64,000 bases of DNA from Gnetum montanum. Taxonomy: Eukaryota > Streptophyta > Gnetopsida > Gnetales > Gnetaceae. The stretch covers positions 186,667 to 250,666 of the forward strand of contig MNCI01035053.1 of the NCBI GenBank assembly GCA_015680685.1, in the 5' to 3' direction. The notes below the pieces were generated by a model. The model saw nothing but the letters and a program-made list of their open reading frames with translations. It made no database searches and was not told the origin of the DNA. Both the position numbers and the translations under genes were made by a program. Shown in pieces: positions 53,734 through 64,000 of this stretch (within the stretch, counting starts at the first letter, position 1; each line of letters starts with the position of its first letter).

Positions 53734-56700
53734 ACTTCAACTCTCTAAGGTTTCATGCCTGATTCCAAGCCCTTTAGGATGATTCTAGCTTCATTTCGAT
53801 GTCCTAGGGTCAACCCTACATGTGCCTTTGAGTTTTAGCTTGCCTCAATGCAAGGTGATCAATTATGGCTTTAAGGAAGATGCACTAAATACCCTGCATT
53901 AGTGCATCCCCTACATTAATGCAAGTATGCTAACACATCCCTTGCTTGATTCTAAATAGTCATCCTTACCTACAATGTGATTAGGTTATCTTGTATGGCA
54001 TCAAGAAGCCTCTATTGATTCCTAGGAACTAACAAACCTTTTTGATTTCCACACAAAATGATAAATAGCCAAGGTAAGTTCTCGCACAACAAGAAGTTAA
54101 TACTTATTCATTTCTTGAAACTTGTACCATCTAGGTTGTGGGAAGAGCTTTTCCTCCCTTAAGTAAGTTAATTTCCTTCCTTGTTTGTGTGTATTTTGAG
54201 TGCTCACTTTTACAAGTTTGGTAGAACTTTGTTAAAGTACTACCTTGCTTATGTAGCCAAGAACTGTTTAGTTAATGCAATGTCCAATTTGGTGCAGTGA
54301 ATAAAATGTATAGTTTTCCATATTTTTGCACCATAGATGTCTTAAACATTAATATTCCAAAAACATTATAAAACATTAAAACCTTAGAAACATTTATGTA
54401 ATTCTCATTCTCATAAGTTGTAATGACTCAACCTTACTCAAGGAAGTCACAATTATATGACATGGTGTTCGATTATTGAGGTTATGACTAAGAGCCATTT
54501 TATTATATTTTGTATGTGGTGTTACACCTATTCCTTAAGGGATTGTAACATGTGTAAGTGTGTGTGAGCATTGCTCTCATCCCCAAGTAGGATTACAATG
54601 CATGTGTATTTATTATCATTTTGTTATTTATAACTATAAAATACATAAAAATTGTAAAATATAAAATCATAAATAATTTCTTAATCTCTCTCACCATGGT
54701 TACAAAAATTTGAATTATATCATATGTATTATAGTATCTTTTCTATTTTTTGAATGCAACGACATACATGAGTGTTCTTAACAATCCACTTAACATCGTC
54801 TTCAAGGCTTATGACTAGATTGCACTACAATTAAAATGATATATCCCTTGGTTCAAAACTGGTAAAACCCCTATCAACATCACATGTGCCTCTAAGGAAA
54901 AACATTATCATAGATGCTTGGGAAATATCCAAGTTTCCATAATTTGTGTTTCCTACCATGCCATGAATATCTGAACACCCAAACTAACCATCTCAATTTG
55001 TGCTTCTATCTAATTAGAGAGATCCTCATCATGAGGTTTCTTCTCCAAGGTGAGTACACCAACTAGTTTGTATCATATCCATCATATAGGCTAAGGAAGG
55101 CCACCAATCCAACTCAATCATACTACATAACCACTACCTATTATAGGAAGACATGGATTCGTAGGTATCACCCAACATTCAGTTTGACATCAAGGATCAA
55201 AAACAAAGCACCAAAGTACCCATTGCTAAACATTGTCATATGGAAGACTTACATTTCATCATAGGAAGTCTATTTTATCAACTCATAATATCCAAGCCCA
55301 TATAGTTGAAATATTTGTGGTGGACAAGGCCTCACCACTACTTAATCTATCATCATACATGGACCAAAATTAAGAGTGTCATCCATCAATAATTTGGCCA
55401 TAGGAGGAGTAGGTCTTCAAGACATTTTGGAATTACATTTAAAGGGAATAACCATCACCAATCATCTAGCAACTACAACCTTCTATCCCTTCCTAGAATA
55501 TTTTTAATAGGGGAGGTTCACTAGAGGACTAATTGAAGGAGTTCATCTAGAATAAAAAAATTGTAAGAGAGTTCATCAGATCATACATTTCTTAAAAATT
55601 GCAAGGGTAACAAGCCTACTTCAATCATGATATCTACAATAATCATACCATGTCTCTATTATGAGTCCCAAGATATCTGGCATTCAATACTAATGTTTAG
55701 AAGAGGATCCAAATATAATCTACATTTGGAACACACCAAGGATTAACTATCTCAACTTAACCTAACACTAATCAGTCAACAACTAAGTAATAGTGCATGA
55801 GATAAAATAGGCCATGCCATCAAGAAAGAGAATCAATTATAAACAAAGAATAATGTCAACAATGGCACACTGGTAGATATGTATGCACAAAACCTCTAGC
55901 ATTACAAAGAAGGATGGGACCATACACCATAATCCAAATTGAGCCAAAAGCCCCAAGCAATGAGGGTTTTGGCCAAAGCATTCAACCTACATGTTGAGGA
56001 TAACTAAATAGGCCCTCCAAGGGAATCCAAAATGTAAGAAATTATAGTACCATTTATGTAGTGGTGAATCATCATTCCATGAAATAAAAAACTATCCTAA
56101 AGACCACATCCATTCAAGGAAGAAGGATCCTAGGTACCAAAATCCCAAACCCACTTTTGCACCAAGGCCAATCATGAAACCAACATCTAAGAATCAATCA
56201 TTCATTCTACCACTACATTACCATGAATACTTGGAACCACCTATTGTCATAATCATTGTTATTATAAAAATTGATTGAAATTTTAGCTAAGATGAGTTAC
56301 CACACATAACTGCATAAGATCATTCTACATAAGATCCTTAAGGAAGAGTCTGAGATTTGATTAACTCAACCAAAATAGCCATAATCTCCATAGACACTAG
56401 CATCAATATATGTCATAATCTCAATGAACATACCATCAAGGCATGCCAAGACCACCAAGGGTATAAACCATCAATTTTTTGAAAACACCATGGTCAAGGA
56501 CAAGTTGTTGCCTTTGGAATACAATCCATGAGGTAGAATTAGCCATAGAGTTTTTGGAGGTCTCATATTAGAAGACAGAGATCAACTACAATGCATAGCA
56601 AATGTGCTAACCTAAGAGAGAATGGAGTTGTATAGGAAACATAGTTCACTAAACTTGGCCTTGGCCTTATCATAAGATGTGATACAAGTCTACAAGAAGT

Positions 56701-58419
56701 GAACACAAGATTCCACAAAGTCATCAAACAGCTAATACTTCTCATAAAATGATCATAATAGGAAATGCTACCCAATCATAAGAGGCTAAAGGATGTACTA
56801 CCTGAGTCCATCCTAAGGCTAAGGTTTTAGACCATCAGGAGTAAAATTCAAGCTATACCATTCTAATCTCAAACCTATCTCTACACATATATTGTCGCTA
56901 AAACACCATGGCCATTGAAAATTGTCATCAAAACTAGCAAAGAGAAACACAAATGCAACAAATAAATAATGTAAAAAAACCATTTCAAGATCCATCACCT
57001 ACCATAGTGAGAACTCAAGGCATCGGTCACTCTTGGGCCATTAGTATCTGGCATGGTTAAGGATACTATTCTATGCCTTCTACTCATCCAAATATTTGAA
57101 GGGATTCAGAACTAACGATAGTCCTCTCTAAGTGCCCATCCAAAGGACTAAGAGGTAAAAAAATCATGATGCATCAACTATTCCATTATAGCATTGATAT
57201 TAATAAATCCATAACCCAATGTTAGGAATCTAAGATCAAGTAACCAACTCATAGAGGTCTTAGGAATACTTACCTAAAAAACATAGTGCTTATAGAATTA
57301 ACTAAGGTCCCTACTATCTCAACCTTTTCTATACATGTGCTACCTACAAGGCTGAGATAGTAGCTTAGAAACAAAAGATTTAGCAAGGGTTATGTACAAC
57401 ATATTAGCCATCAAATGCATCTACTAAGCATGAGCAAAAACATCTAAGATATAATAATCTCAAAATGCTACAGAGAGCAAGATCTCAACTACATACATAG
57501 AGATCAATCATGAAAAAATTACATTAGCAATTTAGATATACTCACACAAAAGAAACAAGCATGAGGCATATCAATGAGAATGAACTAGAATATTTTTAAA
57601 ATTTTAAAGATCCATAATAAAAAATGGTACCCAACCATTGATACCAGTTTCCAACTAGAACCAAGGTCTCAACAAGTCCACAAGAGAGCATAGGTATAAA
57701 AAAAAATTTATAACCTCATCCAATCATATATAGAGGAAGACTGAGTTCTAACCAACAATAAGTCTCAACAAGAGTTTTTAATACACATTGCCAAAACCAT
57801 CATCAAAGAGGATGCAACCTTTAAAGAAGACACTCAACAAGAGAGGTGAGGTCTCAAAAGAGAATAAAATTAGAAACAACCTATCCCAAGATGTCTTGAA
57901 AACATCAATCCACATAAAAATGTCTTAAGGTATATGTTAACATTTGAGCGAGTGATGCCACAAAGCCTAGGGCAAAAACAATCAAGCCACAAAAAGGATA
58001 CATAATACTAAATAATTCGCAACAATGGTATTTAAACCCAAAACATAAGAGGGCATCAAAACAAGGACCACATCAAAACTAGTCTAGAAGGGGCACCCAA
58101 GACCTCAAGAAGCACCCTCATCGATCATCCATATAGCAAACCCAGACATTCCACAAAGCTACAACTAATCCATGGGAAGCACAAATTTTTGTGATAACTA
58201 GCAAAAGCTAAAGTGAATGTAATAGAAAAAAAGACATGCATACACAACTAGACAAATATACAATCATAAACACAAACGTACATTAGTTTGTTGATGATGA
58301 TCTTTGTCCATCCAAATGAAGGCTCACCAAAAGCACATGTCCAAAGGCCCTCAATCTTGAGGTACCTGGGCAAAATTATGGGCCTAGTATGTAAATCCCA
58401 CACTTACTATATCTAAGAT
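53734..58419. other. Long unrecognised, G-poor region
   Basis: About 4.7 kb with few and short frames. From about 54750 the + strand is rich in A and C and poor in G, like the Gag-coding strand of element A, but I could not match any protein motif in six frames by eye. A short word cluster lies at 53879-53920 (TGCACTAA, TGCATTAG, ATTAATGCA; first step 14 bp) with a TATA-like ATAAATAG at 54061. It may be the interior of a diverged LTR element ending at 58431. Confidence 0.4.
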
Positions 58420-58431
58420 AAGTGGGGGGAG
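58420..58431 (+). other. Putative polypurine tract of an unrecognised element
   Basis: AAGTGGGGGGAG followed by TGCACGAG, which could be an LTR start at 58432. The right end of such an LTR was not found, and no matching LTR was seen to the left. Confidence 0.4.
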
Positions 58432-59880
58432 TGCACGAGTATCACATCCTACACATTCCAAATAATGACATTCTAAGACATGTCATCTGGATAAAGACCA
58501 AAGCAAAGACCAAGTCCAGTTGATTCCAAATGAACCATTGAAGACCCAAGTTGAAAGCTCATTGAAAAACTATTTATGTATTACCAATAGAACTCCCATC
58601 AGCCATATCGAAACAAAACCACAACTTGTACAACCATCAAAGAAGCCCTAGTAGAGGAAAGCACAACAAATGCAACCATACCTATTCGCAAGCATGTCCA
58701 AATTACAAAGGTTACAAGCACAAAAAAAATTGGCTCCATAATGAAAATCATATAGGGGCCTTATCATAAGGGCAACCCATTGGCAAATACAAGAGATAAA
58801 ACCAATATGATCCAATATCAACAATGATATCCAACTAGAAAGATCATGGATAAGAAACCTCAAGGGCATAGTATCTTGGGAGAACGTCACACTTATTACA
58901 ACACATCAAAGAACACTTCAATACCATCTATAACAATGTTGTCCTGATGTTGTCCAACACACTAAGGAATTTCCTTATATCCAATGGACTTCGAGCAAAA
59001 GACCTAAGGATTATGCCTCTAAGAGAGCATGACTACCACTTCAATAACTTAAAAGGGAGCATGCAATGCATCAGCTTCACATATATTAAGTATATGCCTC
59101 TAGGAGAATATCTACAACTCTAAATGAGGACTAACAAACAATTACACAAACAACATTATAGACATCATCGATAGAAGGACAACGATATATCTATAGGGGA
59201 TGCATTACCCTCAAACCCCTCATGATCTAGTACAAGGTTCAATGCGGCACTACACCTGGACTATCTAATCCAGGCTACCTACATATCTGTGATTACTGCA
59301 GAATTAGACCCCATGTACCGCTACTAGCATAAGGATAAAATAAGGACTAAAAGTGAGGGGAATAATAGGGTGGAGCCCTATTGCTACTTAGAACTACTAA
59401 GTCAGAATGGATTTTTTAACACTTGAGTGCCATGGATGAATACCTTAGAGTGTTCCATGGTCCCCAAAGCATGCAGAGAAGCTAGGGAAACCTCTACTCA
59501 AAGACATCTCTTACCCATGATGTGTCTTTGTTTTTTAATCTACTTGTTATTTGTTCCTTTTCCCTTCAGCTGCAACTCTCAAGGTAGTCTATTATGGCTT
59601 GAATACTTGTTTTGTTTGAACATTTTTGCCTCCACCCCCAACATTTTTGAGTATTTTTATTGGGTGTCTTCATCGACTTTGACAATCTCCTTTTTTGTGA
59701 TTAGCTTTTTCTACCCTTTGAAGTTTTTCTGAGAACTTAAAAAATAATACTTTCGGATTTTATGTGATAAAAGAGAATAGCATGCTGCATATTGTGCTAA
59801 TCACAAGGGAATTTATGCCACATCGTTTACCTAGTCATTTACACCCTCACTAAAAGTTGAGGCCGTCAAAATAAGTGTAA
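58432..59880. other. Unrecognised sequence, possibly LTR-derived
   Basis: If 58420-58431 is a polypurine tract, this begins with a 3' LTR. A 101-codon frame at 59427-59732 is T-rich and hydrophobic and matches nothing I know. Confidence 0.35.
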
Positions 59881-60442
59881 GCTCGGTTCGAGCTTAATGA
59901 AAGACAAAGCCAACGAAGCTTGGGATCACCGACATGGAGTTGACCGTCTCATTCCATTTCATTCCGCATTTTGGTTGTGCCTGCTCCTGCTCCTGCTCTT
60001 GCTCTGTGACGTCAATTTTCAGACTCCATGGTCAAACCGAATCAAAAGTGAAGCGGCTTCTTTGCAAATCTCAATTACACGCAATGCAATGCAATGCAGC
60101 GGCGTGCACCATTCATTTTTTCGTGACCAGCGAACTCTACGGAATGCTAACGTGTCCATGGCCCTCGTAATCATAGCCATGGCCATTGCCGTCAGTCGTG
60201 TAACGTAATCAAGAAGCTGTTCCTCGTAAATAAATTACTTGTCTCTCTGCACATACATACTGACATACAATCTCGGACTCTGACTCTCACTCTCCAGCTT
60301 CGCCATTCTTAGCGTACGAGCGTAAATCTTCTTCTTACTTATTTGATTCAGCATCATCGCTGAATTGGCCACATTTCAAAAGCTTGCACAAGCACAGCTC
60401 CGCCGAAGAAGCTCATCCTATCCTACTGAACTTAATTACAAA
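59881..60442 (+). promoter_or_regulatory. Promoter and 5' leader region of the HIPP gene
   Basis: GC content and CpG rise relative to the repeats on the left. A perfect TGACGTCA palindrome lies at 60007-60014. A TA-rich GTAAATAAATTA at about 60226-60237 could serve as a TATA region, and the following 60240-60300 is pyrimidine-rich (CTCT), as in many plant core promoters. Leu-rich frames in this stretch (59897-60208) come from a CTGCTC repeat and are not credible genes. Confidence 0.5.
60007..60014. promoter_or_regulatory. TGACGTCA palindrome (bZIP/CRE-type site)
   Basis: A perfect 8-bp TGACGTCA, the target of TGA- and CREB-type bZIP factors, about 430 bp upstream of the HIPP start codon. Binding is inferred from the motif only. 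Confidence 0.45.
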
Positions 60443-61227
60443 ATGTCGGAGCCTCAGGTACGCGTTCGCGTTTCTTTCTTCTCACTATATTTTTGATCTT
60501 TCAGCCTGTTTGATGTTCGAGCTATAATTTTGAAGAACTGCATAGTTTCCATGCATCTGTATCCGCTATCTTTTCATCAATACTTGATGATTGGATGCTT
60601 TTCAGTCTTAAAGTAGCCTTCGTTTTGAACGCGTCTGTGTATGGTATGTTAGATTATCTTTAAAATTATTTTAAGTCTCTTGTCCGATCTTTATCTAAAT
60701 TTTGCTTGCTGTGCCTGTGGTTGCAGAAAGTCATCTTAAAAGTGACGTTGAACTGCGAAAAATGCAAGCAGCGAGCCCTTAGCACGGCCGCGGAGATTGA
60801 AGGTTCTGTGATTGATTATCCTTTCGAACTGAAGCATATGAAAGGGATGGGCTGAATGTTGTATTATGTGCCTTATAATTTTGTTGTGTGGTCTAATTAC
60901 ACTTATTTGACAGGCGTGACATCGGTAGCGCTGGATAAGGACTCAAAGCTTGTTGTCATTGGCAATCCAGACGCGGTGAAGCTGGCTCAAGCGCTTAGAA
61001 AGTATGGATCTGCCGAAATACTGAGCGTAGGGCCGGCCGAGAACAAAGAAGCTGCCAAGCCGAAACAAGACGCTCCAAAACAGGATCATCCGACTTCGAA
61101 TAATCAGATTGATTCCGCTGCTCCTCTGCCTCACCAAGAATTCATTGTCCTCGTTCCCAGCTGCACCTACGTTCCCAGCAGCACCTGCTTCAGCGATGAG
61201 AATACCAATGCTTGTGTCATCTGTTAA
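60443..61227 (+). CDS. Heavy-metal-associated isoprenylated plant protein (HIPP), three exons
   Basis: Exons at 60443-60457, 60727-60802 and 60914-61227 join to a 134-codon product with GT-AG introns (269 and 111 bp) in consistent phase. The protein starts MSEPQKVILKVTLNCEKCKQ. It has an HMA fold over roughly residues 5-70, with CxxC (CEKC) for metal binding and the typical DxxxKLVVIGNPDAVKLAQALRK second half. Next is a Lys/Gln/Pro linker. The last four residues are CVIC, a CaaX box for prenylation, which would anchor it to membranes. HIPPs are plant proteins linked to metal handling and stress. Exon 1 encodes only five residues and was chosen because ATG-CAG|GTACGC joins in frame to the acceptor TTGCAG before KVILK. 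It is the only gene in the window without visible damage. Confidence 0.9.
60458..60726 (+). other. HIPP intron 1
   Basis: From GTACGC to TTGCAG, 269 bp, T-rich. It splits the coding sequence after the fifth codon. Confidence 0.85.
60803..60913 (+). other. HIPP intron 2
   Basis: From GTTCTG to TGACAG, 111 bp, phase 1, within a glycine codon of the HMA domain. If retained, translation would run into a stop in the intron. Confidence 0.85.
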
Positions 61228-61287
61228 GCTTTCATTTCCTGCCCGTTTAAAATAGGGTTAGATTTGACTGCTGATTGGTTTATTATC

Positions 61288-61293
61288 AATAAA
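61288..61293 (+). terminator. Polyadenylation signal of the HIPP gene
   Basis: AATAAA 61 bp after the stop codon. A second AATAAA lies at 61399-61404, so alternative 3' ends are possible. Confidence 0.55.
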
Positions 61294-61679
61294 AAACCTT
61301 TTACCCTCCATTCTAGAAGTAACGGAAGTCTGCTAGGTTCCTTCATGTAACAGTTTCGATCATAGCTTGTGAAATCTGCCATTAACTGCAAGATCTGCAA
61401 TAAATTGCAACGTAACATTGAAGTCTATTCGGATTAGACATTTAATGCAATGAATAATGTTATATTTTTATTGAGGTTTTAAGTTTAATAAACTGTTTAT
61501 TGCTAATTCTAATGCCAATCAAAATGTAAAATTTTTATATTTGATTTTCCATTTTAATTGAGCTTTAAGATGAAAATAATTGGAAAATGTCACTACTAAC
61601 ATGAGTAACTACTCTATTTTGTTAATATTGATGATTTAAGCCGATTTTTAGACCAATTTGTTTTAATTTTGGATCCCAT

Positions 61680-61810
61680 TTATAAAAAAGGTTGCTGATT
61701 TGCTGATCTGATCCAATTTTTCAATCTATCACTATGACTTCAATACAATCCGATTATAAAAAAGGCTGCCAATTTGCTGATCCAATTTTTCAATCTATGA
61801 CTTCAATGTA
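61680..61810. repeat. Imperfect tandem duplication, about 75 bp
   Basis: TTATAAAAAAGG, GATTTGCTGATC and CAATTTTTCAATCTAT occur twice in the same order. It lies in AT-rich spacer downstream of the HIPP gene. Confidence 0.7.
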
Positions 61811-61904
61811 TAACCAAATATTGTCTAAGGTTTGTTGTTTACATTGAAACTTGAAGAATCATCTTTCCTTCCGCTTTTTTCGACTGTCTTACAAATTTTC
61901 ACCT

Positions 61905-61989
61905 AATTTTGACTTACGAGGCTTCATGCTACGACCTGTTCGTATTAAATTTTGACTTACGAGGCTTCATGCTACGACCTGTTCGTATT
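61905..61989. repeat. Perfect tandem duplication, 43-bp step
   Basis: The segment containing TTGACTTACGAGGCTTCATG is repeated head to tail with no visible change, so the duplication is recent. It makes part of the 70-codon frame at 61909-62121, which is not considered a gene. Confidence 0.85.
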
Positions 61990-62125
61990 GCAATGTGGAA
62001 GGTAAGAGCATTGTTGAATGCCGATACAGTATTCTACGAGAAAATTGGGATATTGACTTCAGTATTGCAAATCAGTACCATTGGATCGTGTACTGGCCGG
62101 AAGAATCACAGAGTTAGATAGTTAT

Positions 62126-62162
62126 TCCCCACCGCCACCGCCACCCCCACCCCGACCCTCCT
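62126..62162. repeat. C-rich CCACCG-type simple repeat
   Basis: CCACCG/CCACCCC run of about 35 bp in otherwise AT-rich spacer. Confidence 0.8.
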
Positions 62163-62448
62163 TGTCAACCCGGTACATGTTTAGCTGTAAGCTGAGTTAT
62201 GTTTTGTATGAACTTTGATGCGGTGGTCATATTAAAAAGTCAGATCTAGTTAACCTAGTGTGACATAGGGTTTTTGAACCACAAAATTTTAAAAATTTAA
62301 CCAAGTCAAAGAAAAACAGTTTTAATGGTAGAAAGTTCAGAATGAATAGTGGTTAGTAAACTCTTACTTATAAACTATTGGGTGAACTCTGAATTTTTGT
62401 TTTGTATAGTGAACTCATCCTATAAGTTCACTTGATAATTGAGATCAT

Positions 62449-62638
62449 GTTAACTCTCCATGTGCTCTGCACATGATTTCAGGCATTATGATTTATAAAA
62501 TATTGAAATGTTAATAAATTAATTAATATAAGTTGACTTACTTGTTAACTCTCCATGTGCAGGGGACATGATTCCACATATTATGATTTATGAAATATTA
62601 AAATGTTAATAAATTAATAAATATTGAAAAGATGCGGG
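62449..62638. repeat. Tandem duplication, 95-bp step
   Basis: GTTAACTCTCCATGTGC starts at 62449 and 62544, followed in both by a similar run of ATTATGATTTAT and GTTAATAAATTAA. A few substitutions separate the copies. Confidence 0.8.
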
Positions 62639-62889
62639 TTATTGTCAACCCACAAATGAAAAACCATAAGGATAGACACCCTGGTTCGCATTTCCCATGA
62701 TCCCAAACAAGTATCAATATGTGAGCTGTCTCAGGCCAAAGCGTCGATGTCTTTTATTAAAACATTTAATATGAGACGCAAGTCTGTCGGTTCCTAAATG
62801 TCACGTGAACAAGAGCGATGACTGACGCTCAGCTTTCCGTGCATCCCTGTATTCTTAGATAAAGAAATTTTACTCTTAAGGGTTTCCTG

Positions 62890-63020
62890 CCTACGTTCAT
62901 ACTTGTTACGCACCAGCAAGTCGCATTATTGAAGTCTACGTTGATACTTGTTACGCACCAGCAAGTTGCATTCTTGAATTTTAAATTGAAACACTTACAT
63001 TCTTGAATTTTAAATTGAAA
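62890..63020. repeat. Two short tandem duplications (45 bp, then about 30 bp)
   Basis: ACTTGTTACGCACCAGCAAG occurs twice 45 bp apart (from about 62900). Then CATTCTTGAATTTTAAATTG occurs twice about 30 bp apart (from about 62971). Confidence 0.75.
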
Positions 63021-63494
63021 TTGAGGTTTTATTAGGGTTCAAGACCTGAAGTATATATACGAAAATTAAATTAGGTTAACAAAGTACTTCATTAATGTTA
63101 AATTTAATAAGAAAAAATTGTATAAACCTTTTAATACAATACTATATTTTTATCTTAAATGTTTAATTTGAAGGTAATTAAGGAAAACATGCTACCTATC
63201 TTTAAGGTCTCTTGAATCATAAAGCCTATATGTATGTTATTTTCTAAGAATTTGCATTCATCTTCCATTTTGTATTCAAAAATGATATGAACTCAAATGA
63301 AGGCTGCTAATGAAAATGCTACATCTTTTTGAAAGTATAGGTGACAAAGAGTGAACTTCTAAATTTGTTACCTCTTATACATTCTAAATCAATTTTTTTA
63401 TTGCCTTCTACCTTTGATCAAAATTTTGTTAGAACCTACCATTAAACCAACTTAAGAATGTGCTTTGAATTACTTTGTATCTCCTCCAATGAGA
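63021..63494. other. AT-rich spacer, nothing recognised
   Basis: No ORF, repeat or regulatory pattern stood out. Confidence 0.5.
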
Positions 63495-64000
63495 TGTCAC
63501 ATCCCCAAAATTTACTTAGAAAATTAAATTAAATTTAATCATCCATGAGGCATGTGATGAATAAAATTAATGGCTTAACAAATCCTTAAGCAACTTAAAT
63601 ACTTATAAAACTATGTATAGTTAGAACCACTTGAGAATTCTAGCTTAACTTATTTATGCTAACTTAGGCCTTCTTACAACATAACATAGAAAATTCATAT
63701 TCATGGCCAATGAAAAGTAAAGTCTAAACTAGCTTATGGGTGATGAGTGTCCATTCCCAACTTGCTATACATGTCTTGAACTCATGTATCCACTATTGGG
63801 ATTACCAAGTGTTATGCTACTAGGTAAACCAAGCAATGACACTTCTGGGATTACTAAGCAAATATGTGTTTATGCTCGAAATTGGTCACACTAATTCCAC
63901 CAAGTTATTAATATGCATGCAAACATAAATATTAACTAAATACATGAATATAAATTGCATTAAAAGTAAATTTAATCTAATTCAAAGAGCTACAATAAAT
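63495..64000 (-). mobile_element. Partial LTR at the right edge, minus strand
   Basis: It begins TGTCACATCCCC, which on the minus strand is a GGGGATGTGACA LTR end. From about 63740 to 63900 it matches the R/U5 segment of element C (14784-14920), with shared text such as TTGGGATTACCAAGTG and similar word order. The terminus is different from the TGATGAG of the C family. It runs off the window. Confidence 0.5.

Noticed and set aside
59897-60208. 103-codon ORF with a Leu-rich segment upstream of the HIPP gene
   Set aside because: The Leu run is a CTGCTC simple repeat. Two overlapping frames are equally open, and the region is better read as promoter and leader.
60856-61227. Single-exon 123-codon start for the HIPP protein
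   Set aside because: Its first 20 codons are intron 2. The spliced model restores the CxxC half of the HMA domain.
1-64000. tRNA, rRNA, riboswitch or replication-origin features
   Set aside because: No cloverleaf, rRNA-like segment or other such signal was recognised on reading. A tRNAscan or Infernal run would be needed to exclude them.

Overview
This window looks like repeat-dominated DNA from a large plant nuclear genome. I infer a gymnosperm such as a conifer, but the species cannot be read from the sequence. The reasons are: intron-containing plant coding sequence near the right end, AT-rich spacers, and long stretches of old, nested, stop-riddled LTR retrotransposons plus a plant L1-type LINE. 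Only one gene looks intact: a 134-residue heavy-metal-associated isoprenylated protein (HIPP) in three exons at 60443-61227. A second host-gene piece is a first-exon-like fragment of the splicing factor ESS2/DGCR14 at 2493-2813 on the minus strand. No rRNA, tRNA or CRISPR was recognised.

Layout. 1-1900: two minus-strand LTR-like pieces. 2493-2853: ESS2 fragment. 3181-11641: element A, a Ty3/Gypsy (Tat/Ogre-like) copy with two LTRs, Gag and a retropepsin remnant but no RT or integrase. 11642-14490: element B, a Gypsy 3' end. 14491-23250: element C, minus strand, same family, apparently inserted in the 3' LTR of B. 24190-29700: LINE, interrupted at 27690-28482 by a solo LTR. 30390-41950: element D, Gypsy, with an extra ORF downstream of pol and a reversed solo LTR (E, 40749-41706). 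41960-44560: element F, a further Gypsy pol. 46144-46423: assembly gap beside a CT microsatellite. 46424-47155: LTR-like piece. 48033-53733: element G, a Gag-only copia (SIRE-like) element. 53734-59880: unrecognised, G-poor. 59880-61410: HIPP gene. 61440-64000: AT-rich spacer with short tandem duplications and a partial LTR at the edge.

How the parts fit. B, C, D and E share one family: an LTR bounded by TGATGAG/CTCATCA, two polypurine tracts (after pol and before the LTR), and between them a splice-acceptor-like site touching an ATG. Only D keeps a long ORF behind that site. A and G look non-autonomous, because they keep Gag-type sequence but no polymerase.

The most striking signal is shared by LTRs that otherwise look unrelated. 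Several carry, just upstream of a TATA box, an array of short palindrome-like words, each family with its own word (AGACGTCT, GCGATATCGC, a CACGTG/CAAGTG word, or an 18-bp word centred on TACGTA). In most of these arrays the words sit at fixed steps of 14 or 20-21 bp. In the AGACGTCT family, most words read AGATGTCT or AGACATCT, the two products expected when the central CpG deaminates on one strand or the other. I read these as phased, methylatable promoter modules that recur across LTR families. The spacing is directly visible; the function is inference.
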